Shown here one piece after another: positions 17,091-26,513 of a stretch of 64,000 nt of DNA (positions are counted from its first letter, which is position 1; each line of letters starts with the position of its first letter). Under the pieces are notes generated by a model that saw only the letters and a list, made by a program, of their open reading frames with translations, was not told the origin of the DNA and ran no database searches. A program made the position numbers and the translations under genes. Source of the stretch: Elusimicrobiota bacterium (GTDB lineage Bacteria; Elusimicrobiota; Elusimicrobia; UBA1565; UBA9628); the NCBI GenBank assembly GCA_016182905.1, contig JACPFR010000005.1:202185-266184 (forward strand), read 5' to 3'.

Positions 17091-20000
17091 ATGGGCGAGT
17101 TCGATAAGAAGCAGGTCAGCCGCAGGGAGTTCATGAAGCGCTCCGGAGCCGGCGCGCTGATGCTGCTGGCCGCCGAGCCGTTGTTCGCCTTGCTCAAGCC
17201 CACCGAGACCGCGGGAAATCCCCTCGACCGCTATCCCGACCGGGGGTGGGAAAAGCTCTACCGCGACCTCGTCGCCACCGACGGCTCCTTCTGCTTCCTG
17301 TGCGCGCCCAACGACACGCACAACTGCCTGCTCAAGGCGCACACCAAGAACGGCGTGGCCATGTTCTTCGGCCCGAGCTACGGCTACGGCAAGGCCAAGG
17401 ACCTTTACGGCAACCAGGCTTCGCATCGCTGGGACCCGCGCCTCTGCCAGAAGGGCCTGGCGCTCATCCGCAAGGTGTACGGGCCGCGCCGGCTCAAATA
17501 CCCCTCGGTGCGCGTGGGTTGGAAGGCCTGGGCCGACGCCGGCTTCCCGCGCGAGGCCGACGGGCGCATGCCGGCGTTCAAGTACGCGGCGACGACTTTG
17601 GACCAGACCGCGCGATTCTACGACGGCGACAAGGGCAAGGCCCGCCTCGCCAAGCAGGGCTACGACAAGGACATGCTCGAGGCGATGAAGGGCGCGGGCG
17701 TGCAGACGTTGAAGTTCCGCGGCGGCATGCCCCTGCTGGGCGCTACGCGCATCTTCGGCATGAACCGCTTCACGAACATGCTGGCTTTGCTCGACCGTAA
17801 GATCCGCGGCACCGATGCCGACACCGCGATCGGCGCGCGCATCTGGGACAGCTACTCGTGGCACACCGACCTGCCTCCGGGGCATACCATGGCCTGCGGG
17901 CATCAGACCATCGACTTCGACCTGGTGACGGCCGAGAACGCGAGCCTCATCGTCTGCATCGGCATGAACTGGATATCGACGAAGATGCCCGACGCCCATT
18001 GGCTCACCGAGGCGCGCCTGCACGGCACGAAGATCGTCACGATCGCGCCGGAGTACCAGTCCACCTCGAACAAGGCCGACAAGGTCATCCTCGCGCGCCC
18101 GGGAACCGATCCGGCCTTCGCCCTGGGCATGGTCAACGTGATCATCAGCGAGAAGCTCTACGACGAGAAGTACATCACGGGCCACACCGACCTGCCTTTG
18201 CTGGTCCGCATGGACACGCTGAAGAACCTCAAGGCGGCCGACTTCATCCCCGGCTATAAGAACGCCGTGCTCAAGAACACGGTCATGCTGCAGAAGGGCG
18301 AGAAGGCGCCGTCGGCCTACCTTCAGGACAACCAGATCGTCGCGCAGGAGTTGCGCGAGGAGTGGGGGGACTTCGTCGCCTGGGACGCGGGCAAGAACGC
18401 CCCCGTCGCCATCACGCGCGACGAGGCGGCCAAGGCCGGGAACTACGCGCTCGAGGGCAAGTTCAAGATCAAGCTCGTCGACGGCAAGACCGTCGAGGTA
18501 CGCCCGGTCTTCGACATGATCAAAGAGGAGACCTCGCACTACACCCCCGAGGCGACCGGCGCCATCTGCCACACGGCGCCCGAGAACGTGGTCTGGCTGG
18601 CCCGCGAGATCGCCAAGAACTCCGGCAAGACCTTGCTCGTCTACGGCATGGGTCCGAACCACTTCTTCAACAACGACCAGAAGGACCGGACCGGCTTCCT
18701 GCTCGCTTCCTTGACCCGGAACATCGGCACGCACAGCGGCAACATCGGCTCCTACGCGGGAAACTACCGCGGCGCCTACTTCAACGGCCTGCCGTACTAC
18801 ATCGCCGAGGACCCGTTCCACATCGCCACCGACGAGCACGCGCACGCGGTGTACAAGCCCTACTACCGCTACGAGTCGGCGCACTACTACAACTACGGCG
18901 ACCGCCCCTTGCGCGTGGGCAATAAGAACTTCACGGGCAAGACGCACATGCCCACGCCCACGAAGTTCATGTGGTTCTCCAACGGCAACTCGATCCTGGG
19001 CAACATCAAGTGGCACCACGACGTGGTGGGGTGGTCAACACCTTGCCCAAGATCGAGACGATCTGCGTCAGCGAGTGGTGGTGGACGGCCTCCTGCGAGT
19101 ACGCCGACATCGTCTTCCCGGTGGACTCCTGGGCCGAGGTCAAGATGCCGGACATGACGGCGGCCATCAGCAACCCTTTCGTGCAGATGTTCCCCAAGAC
19201 GCCGCTCAAGCGCCTGCACGACTCCAAGCCCGACATCGCGGTGCTGGCCGGCGTGGCCAAGGCGTTGGCCGACATCACCGGCGAGAAGGGCTTCATCGAC
19301 TACTGGAAGTGGGTGCATGAGGACAAGGTCGAGGTGTATCTGCAGCGCATCCTCGACAACTCCAGCACCACCAAGGGCTACGACGTCGAGAAGCTGCACG
19401 CCGACGCCAAGAAGGGCATCCCGGCGCTCATCATGACCCGCACCTACCCCAAGATCATGGGCTGGGAGCAGAGCGTGGAGGGCAGGCCCCACTACACGAA
19501 GTCGGGGCGCATCGAGATGTACCGCGACGAGCCCGAGTTCATCGAGCACGGCGAGAACCTGCCCGTGCACCGCGAGCCGGTGGACGCGACCCCGTACGAG
19601 CCCAACGTGATCGTCACCGGGGCGCCGAACCTCATCCGGCCCACGGGGCCCGAGGGCTACGGCATCAAGCGCGACGACCTCTCCTGCGAAGTCCGGCAGA
19701 TCCGCAACGTGGTCGTCTCGCCGGCGGACCTGACGAAGACGGCGCATCCGGGCAAGAAGATCGGGATGACCCTGTCGTACATCACTCCCAAGTTCCGCCA
19801 CGGCGCGCACACGACGCCGGTGGACGTGGACATCATCTCGGCCTGGTTCGGCCCTTTCGGCGATATGCACCGCCGCGACAAGCGCATGCCCTGGGTCGGC
19901 GAGGGCTACGTGGACATCAACCCGGTCGACGCGAAGGAGCTCGGCATCGAGGACGGAGACTACGTCTGGATCGACGCCGATCCCGAGGACCGTCCCTTCC

Positions 20001-20494
20001 GCGGCTGGAAGGACAAGCCCGCGGACTACAAGGTGCACCGCGCGAAGATGCGCGCCCGGTACTACTGGGGCCTGCAGCGCGGCGTGGCGCGGTCCTGGTT
20101 CCACATGTACGTGGCGACCTACGGCTCGGTGGAGGGCCACGAGACCAATCCCGACAAGCTGGCGAACAATCCCCGGACGGGCTACCAGGCGATGTTCCGC
20201 TCCGGCAGCCACCAGTCCGGCACCCGGGCCTGGCTGCGCCCGACCTGCCAGACCGACTCGATGGCCCGCAAAGAGTACTTCGGCCAGGTGATCGGCAAGG
20301 GCTTCGCCGCCGACATCCACTGCACCGTCGGCGCGCCGAAGGAGTCCTTCGTCAAGATCTCCAAGGCCGAGGACGGCGGGACGGAGGGCGTGGCGCTGTG
20401 GAAGCCGGCCAAGCAGGGCTACCGCCCGGGCTACGAGAAGGAAGCCATGGAGACCTACCTGAAGGGCGGATTCATCGAGAAGAAGAAGGCCTGA
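17091..20494 (+). CDS. type II molybdoenzyme alpha subunit (nitrite oxidoreductase/nitrate reductase-like), with an apparent frameshift
   Basis: Two overlapping frames together encode one protein of about 1,134 residues. A Tat signal ([11 protein letters not shown]) opens the first. The Fe-S site is C68, C71 and C79 ([12 protein letters not shown]), and [12 protein letters not shown] carries the aspartate expected to bind Mo in this family. The frame breaks near 19026-19033, at a GTGGTGGGGTGGTC tract inside the coding region; reading resumes with [15 protein letters not shown]. Adding one G to the four-G run restores a continuous protein. This could be a sequencing or assembly error, or a real inactivating change. 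The NDTHxC motif and subunit set resemble NxrA, selenate/perchlorate reductase and periplasmic Nar. The true substrate is not settled. Confidence 0.85.
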
Positions 20495-20517
20495 CGCACG
20501 ACGCGGATTAGGGGGAT

Positions 20518-21657
20518 ATGATGCCGAAGGTCAAGAACTGGCAGCTCAAGCGCGAGATGGCGTACAAGTACGAGGCGGCGCCGCCGAAACGGCAGATCGC
20601 CTACGTCTTCGACACGAACAAATGCATCGCCTGTCAGACCTGCACGGTCGCCTGCAAGACGACCTGGACGTCGGGCGAAGGCGAGGAGCACATGTTCTGG
20701 AACAACGTGGAGAGCAAGCCCTTCGGCTTCTACCCGCTGGCCTGGGACGTGAAGATCCTCGAGAAGCTCAAGCGCCAGAGCTGGAGCGCCGAGGGCGCCT
20801 ATGTCGGCGAGACGATCTTCGAGGCCGCGCCCGAGGGCGAGGAAGTCCTGGGGTACATGCCCGCCAAGGAAGACTGGTCCCACCCGAACCTCGGCGAGGA
20901 CGAGGTCAACGCGCCCATCGGCGACATCACGAGCATGAGCGTCGAAGGCAAGACGGGCGCGCACGACCGCTGGATGTTTTATCTGGCGCGCATCTGCAAC
21001 CACTGCTCGAACCCCGCCTGCCTGGCCGCCTGCCCCCGGCAGGCGATCTACAAGCGCAAGGAGGACGGGATCGTCCTCATCGACCAGGAGCGCTGCCGCG
21101 GCTATCAGAAGTGCGTGCAGGCCTGCCCGTACAAGAAGCCGATGTTCAACCCGAAGGCCGGCAAGTCGGAGAAATGCATCGCCTGCTATCCGCTCATCGA
21201 GAAGGGCATCGCTCCGCGCTGCGTGCAGACCTGCATCGGCAAGATCCGCATGACCGGGTTCATCAACACGCCCGACAAGGCCGATCCCGACAACCCCATG
21301 GACTACCTGGTGCACGTCGCGAAGGTCGCCGTCCCGCTCCTGCCCCAGCTCGGCACCGCGCCGAACGTGTACTACATCCCGCCCATCCACGTGGACAAGA
21401 CCTATCTGGCCCAGATGTTCGGGCCGGCCGCGGGGGACGCGGTGGACGAGTACAAGCGCCGCGTCGAGAAAACGGTCGGCCTGCTCACCTTGTTCGGCTG
21501 CACCGACCGCTGGGTCGACAAGTTCAAGGTCGAGAAGGGGATGGCGACCGCCTATCAGGACGGAAAGGAAGTGGTGACCGTGCCGGTCAAGGAGCCCATC
21601 GTCTTCCGGGCCTTCCGCGACGAGAGGCACGCGGTCAACCGGCAGAGCGTGACCTGA
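20518..21657 (+). CDS. molybdoenzyme beta subunit, four-cluster Fe-S protein (NarH/NxrB type)
   Basis: A 379-residue protein with the four cysteine groups of NarH-type electron-transfer subunits: CIACQTCTVACKTTW, CNHCSNPACLAACP, CRGYQKCVQACP and CIACYPL...CVQTC. YYIPP near the end of the ferredoxin region is typical of the NxrB/EbdB/NarH group. It has no signal peptide, as expected if it is exported together with the Tat-tagged alpha subunit. The gene starts 23 bases after alpha, with AGGGGG before the ATG; a second ATG follows immediately. It carries electrons between the alpha Mo centre and the haem gamma subunit. Confidence 0.9.
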   Translation: MMPKVKNWQLKREMAYKYEAAPPKRQIAYVFDTNKCIACQTCTVACKTTWTSGEGEEHMFWNNVESKPFGFYPLAWDVKILEKLKRQSWSAEGAYVGETIFEAAPEGEEVLGYMPAKEDWSHPNLGEDEVNAPIGDITSMSVEGKTGAHDRWMFYLARICNHCSNPACLAACPRQAIYKRKEDGIVLIDQERCRGYQKCVQACPYKKPMFNPKAGKSEKCIACYPLIEKGIAPRCVQTCIGKIRMTGFINTPDKADPDNPMDYLVHVAKVAVPLLPQLGTAPNVYYIPPIHVDKTYLAQMFGPAAGDAVDEYKRRVEKTVGLLTLFGCTDRWVDKFKVEKGMATAYQDGKEVVTVPVKEPIVFRAFRDERHAVNRQSVT

Positions 21658-21665
21658 GGAGATCT

Positions 21666-22265
21666 ATGGCCACCGATACAGTGGAAAAAGTCCCCGCCCC
21701 GCCGCGCGCCATCGCCTTGCGCCTGGTTTCGGCCGGATTCGGATACCCGGACGCTGCCTGGAGGCCGCGCTTCGACGCGCTGTTCCAGGCGGCTCGCGCG
21801 TCGCATGCCGTGAACACGAGCGGTCTGATCAAGCTCGAGAAGGCCCTGAACGCCGCGACCCCGTCGGAGCTGGAGGGCCAGCACTTCCGGCTGTTCGGAC
21901 CCGCCCCGCTCTGCCCGCTGGAGCTGTCGTTCCACGCGACGAAGGACCCCACCGGTCAGGCGAAGACGCTCGCCGACCTCGCGGGCTTCTACAAGGCCTT
22001 CGGCGTCGAATCCGAGGAGCGCGCCGACGGCCTGCCGACGGTGCTCGAGTTCCTGGCCTATCTCGAGATCAAGCGCGTCCACGCCGAGCTCAACGGCTGG
22101 AGCGCGAAGCGCGACATCGCCGCCGAGGCGTCCGAGAAGATGCGCGGGGAACTCGTCTTTAGATCCGTCGGCGTCATCACGCGCAAGCTCACCGCGGCCG
22201 GCGCGCCGGAATTCTATCTGCAGCTCGCGGCGCTGTGCCGCTCGCTCCTGGGAGGTAAGTCGTGA
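21666..22265 (+). CDS. TorD/NarJ-family molybdoenzyme assembly chaperone
   Basis: A 199-residue, mostly helical protein with EGQHFRLFGPAPLCPLELSFH in its first half, matching the (Y/F)xxLFxxP...C.P.E pattern of the TorD/DmsD/NarJ chaperones linked to type II molybdoenzymes (DdhD, SerD, NxrD-like). It has no signal peptide. Such chaperones hold the alpha subunit until Mo cofactor is inserted and shield the Tat signal. It lies eight bases after beta and its stop overlaps the GTG of the gamma subunit, so the order alpha-beta-chaperone-gamma is complete. Confidence 0.85.
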   Translation: MATDTVEKVPAPPRAIALRLVSAGFGYPDAAWRPRFDALFQAARASHAVNTSGLIKLEKALNAATPSELEGQHFRLFGPAPLCPLELSFHATKDPTGQAKTLADLAGFYKAFGVESEERADGLPTVLEFLAYLEIKRVHAELNGWSAKRDIAAEASEKMRGELVFRSVGVITRKLTAAGAPEFYLQLAALCRSLLGGKS

Positions 22266-23344
22266 AACTCATCGGCACTCTCGTCGTTCTCGTCCTGGCG
22301 GCGGCTCCCGCCGCGGCGCTGCATCAGAACCTCGTCTCGGGCAAGGTCGATATGCTCGAGCTCGATCCGTATGCGGCGGCCTGGGAGAAGGCCTCCGCCG
22401 TCAAGGTCGGCGTCGCGCCGCAGAAGCTCGTCGTCCCTCAGGGCGGCGGCGCGGTCTCGGACGTCGAGGTCCGAAGCCTGCGCGCCGGCGACGAGATCTT
22501 CTTCCGCCTGCGCTGGGCGGACCCGAGCAAGAGCGAGGACCTGGAACTGTCGGGCCAGTTCGTCGACGGGATCGCGCTCGAGTTCCCGCTGGTCGCCGGC
22601 TCCATGCCCGCGCCGATGATGGGCGAGAAGGGCAAGCCGGTCAACGTGTGGCGCTGGAGCGCGGCCATGGCCAAGCCCGATCACGCCCCCAAGGCGTACT
22701 CGGACTACTACCGTCCGGACGCCATCCACACCACGATCAAGTATCCCGCCAAGCCCGAGGACCTCGTGGCCGAGGGCTGGGGGTCGATCGGACGGCGAGA
22801 GAGCCAGGCCGTGGACGGCGCCGGGGACTGGAAGGACGGGACCTGGACCGTGGTGCTTCGGCGCAAGCTCAAAGTCCCGGGCGGCGCGGCGTTTTCCGGC
22901 GGGACCGTGGTCCCCTTCGCGCTCGCCGTATGGGAGGGCGGGTCCGCCGAGCGCGGTCCGGCCAAGTCCTTCGCGGTCTGGAACAACCTTCTCCTCGACC
23001 GCGCCGCTCCGGCCAAGCCCAAGAACCCGCTCGTCGCGGGAAAGATCGTTTACGACCGCTACGGCTGCGGGGCCTGCCACGGCGCGGACGCGATGGGCGG
23101 CGTGCCCAATCCGGGCTCGCAAGTGGATCCGATCCCCGCCTTGAATCGCGTGGCGGAGGGCTTTACCGAAGACGAGATCAAGAGGGTCATCCTCAACGGC
23201 CGCAACGCCACGCCGAAAGACGCGGGCGATGTTCCCCGGCTTCATATGAACTCCTGGAAGACCCTCATGGACGATGAAGAGGTCGACGCGGTCACCGACT
23301 ATCTCATGAGCCTGATGCCCAAGGGAGAGAAGACGGACTGGTAG
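22262..23344 (+). CDS. molybdoenzyme gamma subunit with haem b domain and C-terminal cytochrome c
   Basis: A 360-residue exported protein starting with GTG that overlaps the chaperone stop (GTGA). The signal peptide is about residues 1-20. Residues about 40-240 resemble the ethylbenzene-dehydrogenase gamma haem-binding domain (FFRLRWADPSKSEDLE, DGIALEFP). After a short linker comes a c-type haem site, CGACH at 269-273, with LHMNSW as the likely methionine ligand. The haem b plus haem c fusion lets the enzyme exchange electrons directly with periplasmic cytochromes rather than with quinone, as proposed for NxrC-type subunits. The gene ends base-to-base with moaA on the other strand. Confidence 0.87.
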   Translation: MKLIGTLVVLVLAAAPAAALHQNLVSGKVDMLELDPYAAAWEKASAVKVGVAPQKLVVPQGGGAVSDVEVRSLRAGDEIFFRLRWADPSKSEDLELSGQFVDGIALEFPLVAGSMPAPMMGEKGKPVNVWRWSAAMAKPDHAPKAYSDYYRPDAIHTTIKYPAKPEDLVAEGWGSIGRRESQAVDGAGDWKDGTWTVVLRRKLKVPGGAAFSGGTVVPFALAVWEGGSAERGPAKSFAVWNNLLLDRAAPAKPKNPLVAGKIVYDRYGCGACHGADAMGGVPNPGSQVDPIPALNRVAEGFTEDEIKRVILNGRNATPKDAGDVPRLHMNSWKTLMDDEEVDAVTDYLMSLMPKGEKTDW

Positions 23345-24331
23345 TCAGCCGCCGATCGAGCACATGAAGCGGGGGTTGGCCTCGGCGGCCGCCGCCCGGG
23401 CGCCCATGCCGTGGCTCTCCGGCTTGGCGCGGACGGCGTCGCGGATGAGGCCGGCCAGCCGCTCCGGGCCCGCGCCTTCCCGCAGGGGCGTGCGCAGGTC
23501 CACGCCGTCCTCGCCGTCGAGGCAGGGGATCAAGGTCCCGGTCGAGGACAGGCGCACGCGGTTGCAGGCGTCGCAGAACCCGCAGCTGAGCGCGCTGATG
23601 AAGCCGACGGTCCCGGCGGCGCCGGGCCGGCGGAAGTAGCGGGCGGGCCCGTGCCCGAGGGGGCGCTCCCCGGGGGAGACGGCCTCCAGGGGGGCGGCCG
23701 CGGCCGTCATCTCGCCGAGCGGGACCCGCCGTTCCGGGCTGAAGAAGCCGGTCTCGCCCATCGGCATCAGCTCGATGAAGCGCACGTGCACGGGCTTGCC
23801 CTCCGTCAGCGCCGCGAACGCGCCGATCTCGTCGTCGTTCATCCCTTTGGCCACGACGACGTTGAGCTTGACCGGAGCCAGCCCGGCCTCCACCGCGGCC
23901 TCCACGCCCGCGAGGACGGAGTCCAAGCTCCCGAAGCGCGCGATCCGTGCGAACCGGTCCGGCCGCAAAGTGTCGAGGCTGACGTTGACCCGCCGCAGCC
24001 CGGCCGCCTTGAGCTCGCCGGCGAGCCCGGCGAGCAGCACGCCGTTGGTGCTCAGCGACAGGTCCTCGATGCCGGGGATGCCGGATAGGCGGCGCACCGG
24101 CGCCGGCAGGCCCGGTCGCACCAGCGGCTCGCCGCCGGTCAGGCGGACCTTGGAGACGCCGAGGCGGGCGAAGGCTCCGACGAGCGCCGCGATCTCGTCG
24201 TCGGCGAGCAGGTCGGCGCCGGGCGCGAAGCGCGCGGCGGCCTCGGGCAGGCAGTAGACGCAGCGCAGGTTGCAGCGGTCCGTGACCGAGAGGCGCAGGT
24301 AGTCGATGGTCCGGCCGAAGCCGTCGCGCAT
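23345..24331 (-). CDS. moaA: GTP 3',8-cyclase, molybdenum cofactor synthesis
   Basis: A 328-residue radical SAM enzyme. The SAM-binding Fe-S site is C20, C24 and C27 (CNLRCVYC), followed by LTGGEPLVR. The C-terminal second cluster is built from CGFCDAC and a third cysteine in GTLIPC. The protein ends in -SIGG, the conserved GG tail of MoaA. It converts GTP to 3',8-cyclo-GTP with MoaC. moaC itself is not present here. It is the last gene of a moeA-mobA-moaA set, and its start shares one base with the mobA stop. These genes supply cofactor to NapA and the adjacent type II enzyme. Confidence 0.95.
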   Translation of the reverse strand: MRDGFGRTIDYLRLSVTDRCNLRCVYCLPEAAARFAPGADLLADDEIAALVGAFARLGVSKVRLTGGEPLVRPGLPAPVRRLSGIPGIEDLSLSTNGVLLAGLAGELKAAGLRRVNVSLDTLRPDRFARIARFGSLDSVLAGVEAAVEAGLAPVKLNVVVAKGMNDDEIGAFAALTEGKPVHVRFIELMPMGETGFFSPERRVPLGEMTAAAAPLEAVSPGERPLGHGPARYFRRPGAAGTVGFISALSCGFCDACNRVRLSSTGTLIPCLDGEDGVDLRTPLREGAGPERLAGLIRDAVRAKPESHGMGARAAAAEANPRFMCSIGG

Positions 24332-24930
24332 CACGGCGCCAGCCCCTTGGCCCGCTCGTAGTCCTCGCGCGTGTCGATGTCCATGAAGGAGAGGCCCTGC
24401 GGGTCGACGCCCTTGACCTCGCCCTCGAGCATGAAGCGCGTGCGCAGGGTGTCGAACAAGCGGGAGATGCCGAGCGCGTCGGCGTCGATGGAGGCCCGGA
24501 TCAGGCCGGCGCAGGCGCGCGAGTAGACGCCGCACAGCGGCTGGCGCCGCTCGCGCCACACGGGGATCACGGCGTCGTAGTCGGCGCGCGAGTGCCACAT
24601 CGCCTTGATCAGCTCCGGCCGCACGAAGGGCATGTCGCAGGCGGCGACGAAGGCGTGCGGGGTCGCCAAGCCGTGCAGCGCGGTGAAGAGCCCTCCCATC
24701 GGGTGCCCGTCCGGACACAGGTCCTCGACGACCGAGACCCTGTCGTTCTTCAGGAAGGCGAGCTCGGCGGCGTTCTTCGTGACGACCAGGACCTTGGGGA
24801 GGGCCTCCAGCAGGGAATCCGCGACCGCCTGCACGAGCGGCCGCCCCCGCCAGTCGGCGAGGGCCTTGTTCGCGCCGAAGCGGCTGCTGCGGCCTCCCGC
24901 CAGGACGACGCCGGTCATCCCGGCGATCAT
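24331..24930 (-). CDS. mobA: molybdenum cofactor guanylyltransferase
   Basis: A 199-residue nucleotidyltransferase with the MobA signature GVVLAGGRSSRFGANKAL at the N-terminus and AACDMPFV in the middle. It joins GMP to molybdopterin to form the MGD cofactor used by NapA and the type II enzyme. The ATG at 24930 overlaps the moeA stop (ATGA); the ATG at 24918 (MTGVVLAGG) is also possible and fits the family start better. It sits between moeA and moaA in the same operon. Confidence 0.92.
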   Translation of the reverse strand: MIAGMTGVVLAGGRSSRFGANKALADWRGRPLVQAVADSLLEALPKVLVVTKNAAELAFLKNDRVSVVEDLCPDGHPMGGLFTALHGLATPHAFVAACDMPFVRPELIKAMWHSRADYDAVIPVWRERRQPLCGVYSRACAGLIRASIDADALGISRLFDTLRTRFMLEGEVKGVDPQGLSFMDIDTREDYERAKGLAP

Positions 24931-26150
24931 TTCAGCCACCGGAAGCCGAGGACGTCGCCGCGCCTGACGCGTCCGTCGGGCGCGACCGCCACGGCGTTGG
25001 CCCGCGACGCCATCCCCATCATCGCCGAGCCTTGCGGGCGCAGGATGTCGAGCTCGTAGCCGCCGGACGCGGGACGGGCGCGGCAGAACAGGTATTGCCG
25101 GCGGTCCGGGGGCGCGGGATAGTCGTCGAGAGCGACGCCCGCGAGATGGTAGCTGGGGTGCTTCGGCGCGTAGCCCTGCAGCTTCTCGAGGGCGGGGCGC
25201 ACGAACTCCTCCAGGCAGACCAAGGCGGCGATGGGGTTTCCGGGGAGGCCGAAGGCGAGCTTGGCCGGCGCGCCCGCGGACTCGAGGACGCCGAAGAACA
25301 GGGGCTTGCCGGGCTTGATGGCGACCTTCCAGAAGACCTCGCGCACGCCGAGCTCGGCGAACACGGACTTGGTGCAGTCGAAGTCCCCGACGGAGACCCC
25401 ACCCGTCGCCAGGAGGACGTCGCTGCGCTCCAGGGCGGGGGCGAGGACCGCGCGCAGCGCGTCCGGCTCGTCCGGGGCGATGCCGAGATCATAGGCGGCG
25501 ACGCCCCAGCGCGCCAGCGCGGCGAGCAGGGCCGGCCCGTTGGAGTTTCGGATCCGGCCCTCGGCCGGCTCCTCCCGGTGATCGACGAGCTCGTCGCCGG
25601 TCGCGAGGACCGCGACGCGGGGGAGGCGGATCACGGGGACCTCGGCGATGCCCTGGGCGGCGAGCAAGGCGACGTCGTACGGGCGCAGGAGCGCGCCCTT
25701 CTCGAGCATGACGCTGCCCTCGGCGACGTCCTCGCCGCGCTCGCGCACGTGGCTGCGCGCGCGGGTCGTGCCCGCCAGCCTGACCTTGCCGTCCGCCCCG
25801 GGCTCGGTCGCCTCGACCATCACGACGCTGTCCGCGCCGCGCGGCAGCGGGGCGCCGGTCATGATCCGCGCCGCCTGGCCGGACTTCACCTCGAGGCGAG
25901 CCGTCTCGCCCGCGCGAACGGTCTCGAGCACGGTCAGCTCCACGGGATTCTGCGGCGCGGCGTCCTCGAGGTCCGCCGCGCGCAGGGCGAAGCCGTCCAT
26001 CGCCGAGTTGTCGAAGGGGGGGAGCGCGGTCCGGGCGCGGATGTCGGAGGCGAGGACGCGGTCCACGGACCGGGTGAGGGGGATCGTTTCCGCGCCCAGG
26101 ACGGGGGCGAGGTCAAAGATCAACTGTAAGGCCTTGTCGGCGGAAATCAT
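24927..26150 (-). CDS. moeA: molybdopterin molybdenumtransferase
   Basis: A 407-residue protein with the MoeA hallmarks PPFDNSAMDGFA at about 44-55, ATGDELVDHREEPAEGRIRNSN in the middle and TGGVSVGDFD near residue 235. It inserts molybdate into adenylylated molybdopterin. The length is normal. It begins an apparent cofactor operon (moeA-mobA-moaA) with GGAGAACATG at its start. A stem-loop lies in the leader between tatA and this gene. Confidence 0.95.
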   Translation of the reverse strand: MISADKALQLIFDLAPVLGAETIPLTRSVDRVLASDIRARTALPPFDNSAMDGFALRAADLEDAAPQNPVELTVLETVRAGETARLEVKSGQAARIMTGAPLPRGADSVVMVEATEPGADGKVRLAGTTRARSHVRERGEDVAEGSVMLEKGALLRPYDVALLAAQGIAEVPVIRLPRVAVLATGDELVDHREEPAEGRIRNSNGPALLAALARWGVAAYDLGIAPDEPDALRAVLAPALERSDVLLATGGVSVGDFDCTKSVFAELGVREVFWKVAIKPGKPLFFGVLESAGAPAKLAFGLPGNPIAALVCLEEFVRPALEKLQGYAPKHPSYHLAGVALDDYPAPPDRRQYLFCRARPASGGYELDILRPQGSAMMGMASRANAVAVAPDGRVRRGDVLGFRWLK

Positions 26151-26190
26151 GTTCTCCTTTTTGATTCAGCCCGGGCGGCGGGCTTCGAGA

Positions 26191-26214
26191 GGGCGAGGCC
26201 TTTCGGCTTCGCCC
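26191..26214 (-). promoter_or_regulatory. stem-loop with GNRA-type loop in the moeA leader
   Basis: On the minus strand GGGCGAAGCC / GAAA / GGCCTCGCCC forms a 10-bp stem with a single G-U type wobble and a GAAA tetraloop. It lies 41 bases before the moeA start and 59 bases after the tatA stop. There is no T-run, so it looks more like an RNA stability or regulatory hairpin than an intrinsic terminator. It is too short to identify as a Mo-cofactor riboswitch. Confidence 0.35.
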
Positions 26215-26272
26215 CGCGGCCGGCGGGTCATGGCTCGGCGCGAGCTTTAGACCGTCCGGCTCGGAGCGGCGG

Positions 26273-26431
26273 CTAAGAGTCCTTGTCGTCGGCGACCGTC
26301 TTCAGCCCCTCCTTGAACGCGTTGAGCGACCGTCCGATCCCCCGGGCGGCCTCGGGCAGGCGCTTGGATCCGAATATGAGCACCGCGATCACGAGTATGA
26401 CGGCCATTTCCGTGAATCCTATGTTGGGCAT
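26273..26431 (-). CDS. tatA: Sec-independent translocase small subunit TatA/E
   Basis: A 52-residue protein, MPNIGFTEMAVILVIAVL, then FGSKRLPEAARGIGRSLNAFK. The single membrane helix, the FG hinge and the amphipathic helix are diagnostic of TatA/E. The start is placed at 26431 because the upstream ATG in the same frame would add 18 residues that do not fit the family. It forms the pore component for folded Tat substrates such as NapA, the type II alpha subunit, NapG and ActB, all encoded nearby. tatB and tatC are not in the window. Confidence 0.93.
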   Translation of the reverse strand: MPNIGFTEMAVILVIAVLIFGSKRLPEAARGIGRSLNAFKEGLKTVADDKDS

Positions 26432-26454
26432 CGCGTGTTCCTCGCTCAAGGCAT

Positions 26455-26476
26455 ATCCGGACTGCCTTGTCCGGAT
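26455..26476. terminator. stem-loop between the hemerythrin gene and tatA
   Basis: ATCCGGAC / TGCCTT / GTCCGGAT makes a perfect 8-bp stem with a 6-base loop. It follows the hemerythrin gene by about 38 bases on the minus strand. Without a clear T-run it is a possible factor-dependent terminator or a regulatory stem ahead of tatA. Confidence 0.4.
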
Positions 26477-26513
26477 TTCATGCAACGATACGGCCAGATC
26501 GGGCCGCGGCGCC

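Noticed and set aside
17091-20494. Programmed ribosomal frameshift in the alpha subunit
   Set aside because: No slippery heptamer or downstream pseudoknot was seen; a missing G in a G-run is simpler.
17091-23344. Calling the organism a nitrite oxidiser
   Set aside because: Resemblance to NxrABC is shared with nitrate, selenate and perchlorate reductases; sequence alone does not set the direction or substrate.
24927-26150. Internal minus-strand and plus-strand open frames inside moeA
   Set aside because: They overlap conserved MoeA motifs and show only high-GC shadow composition.
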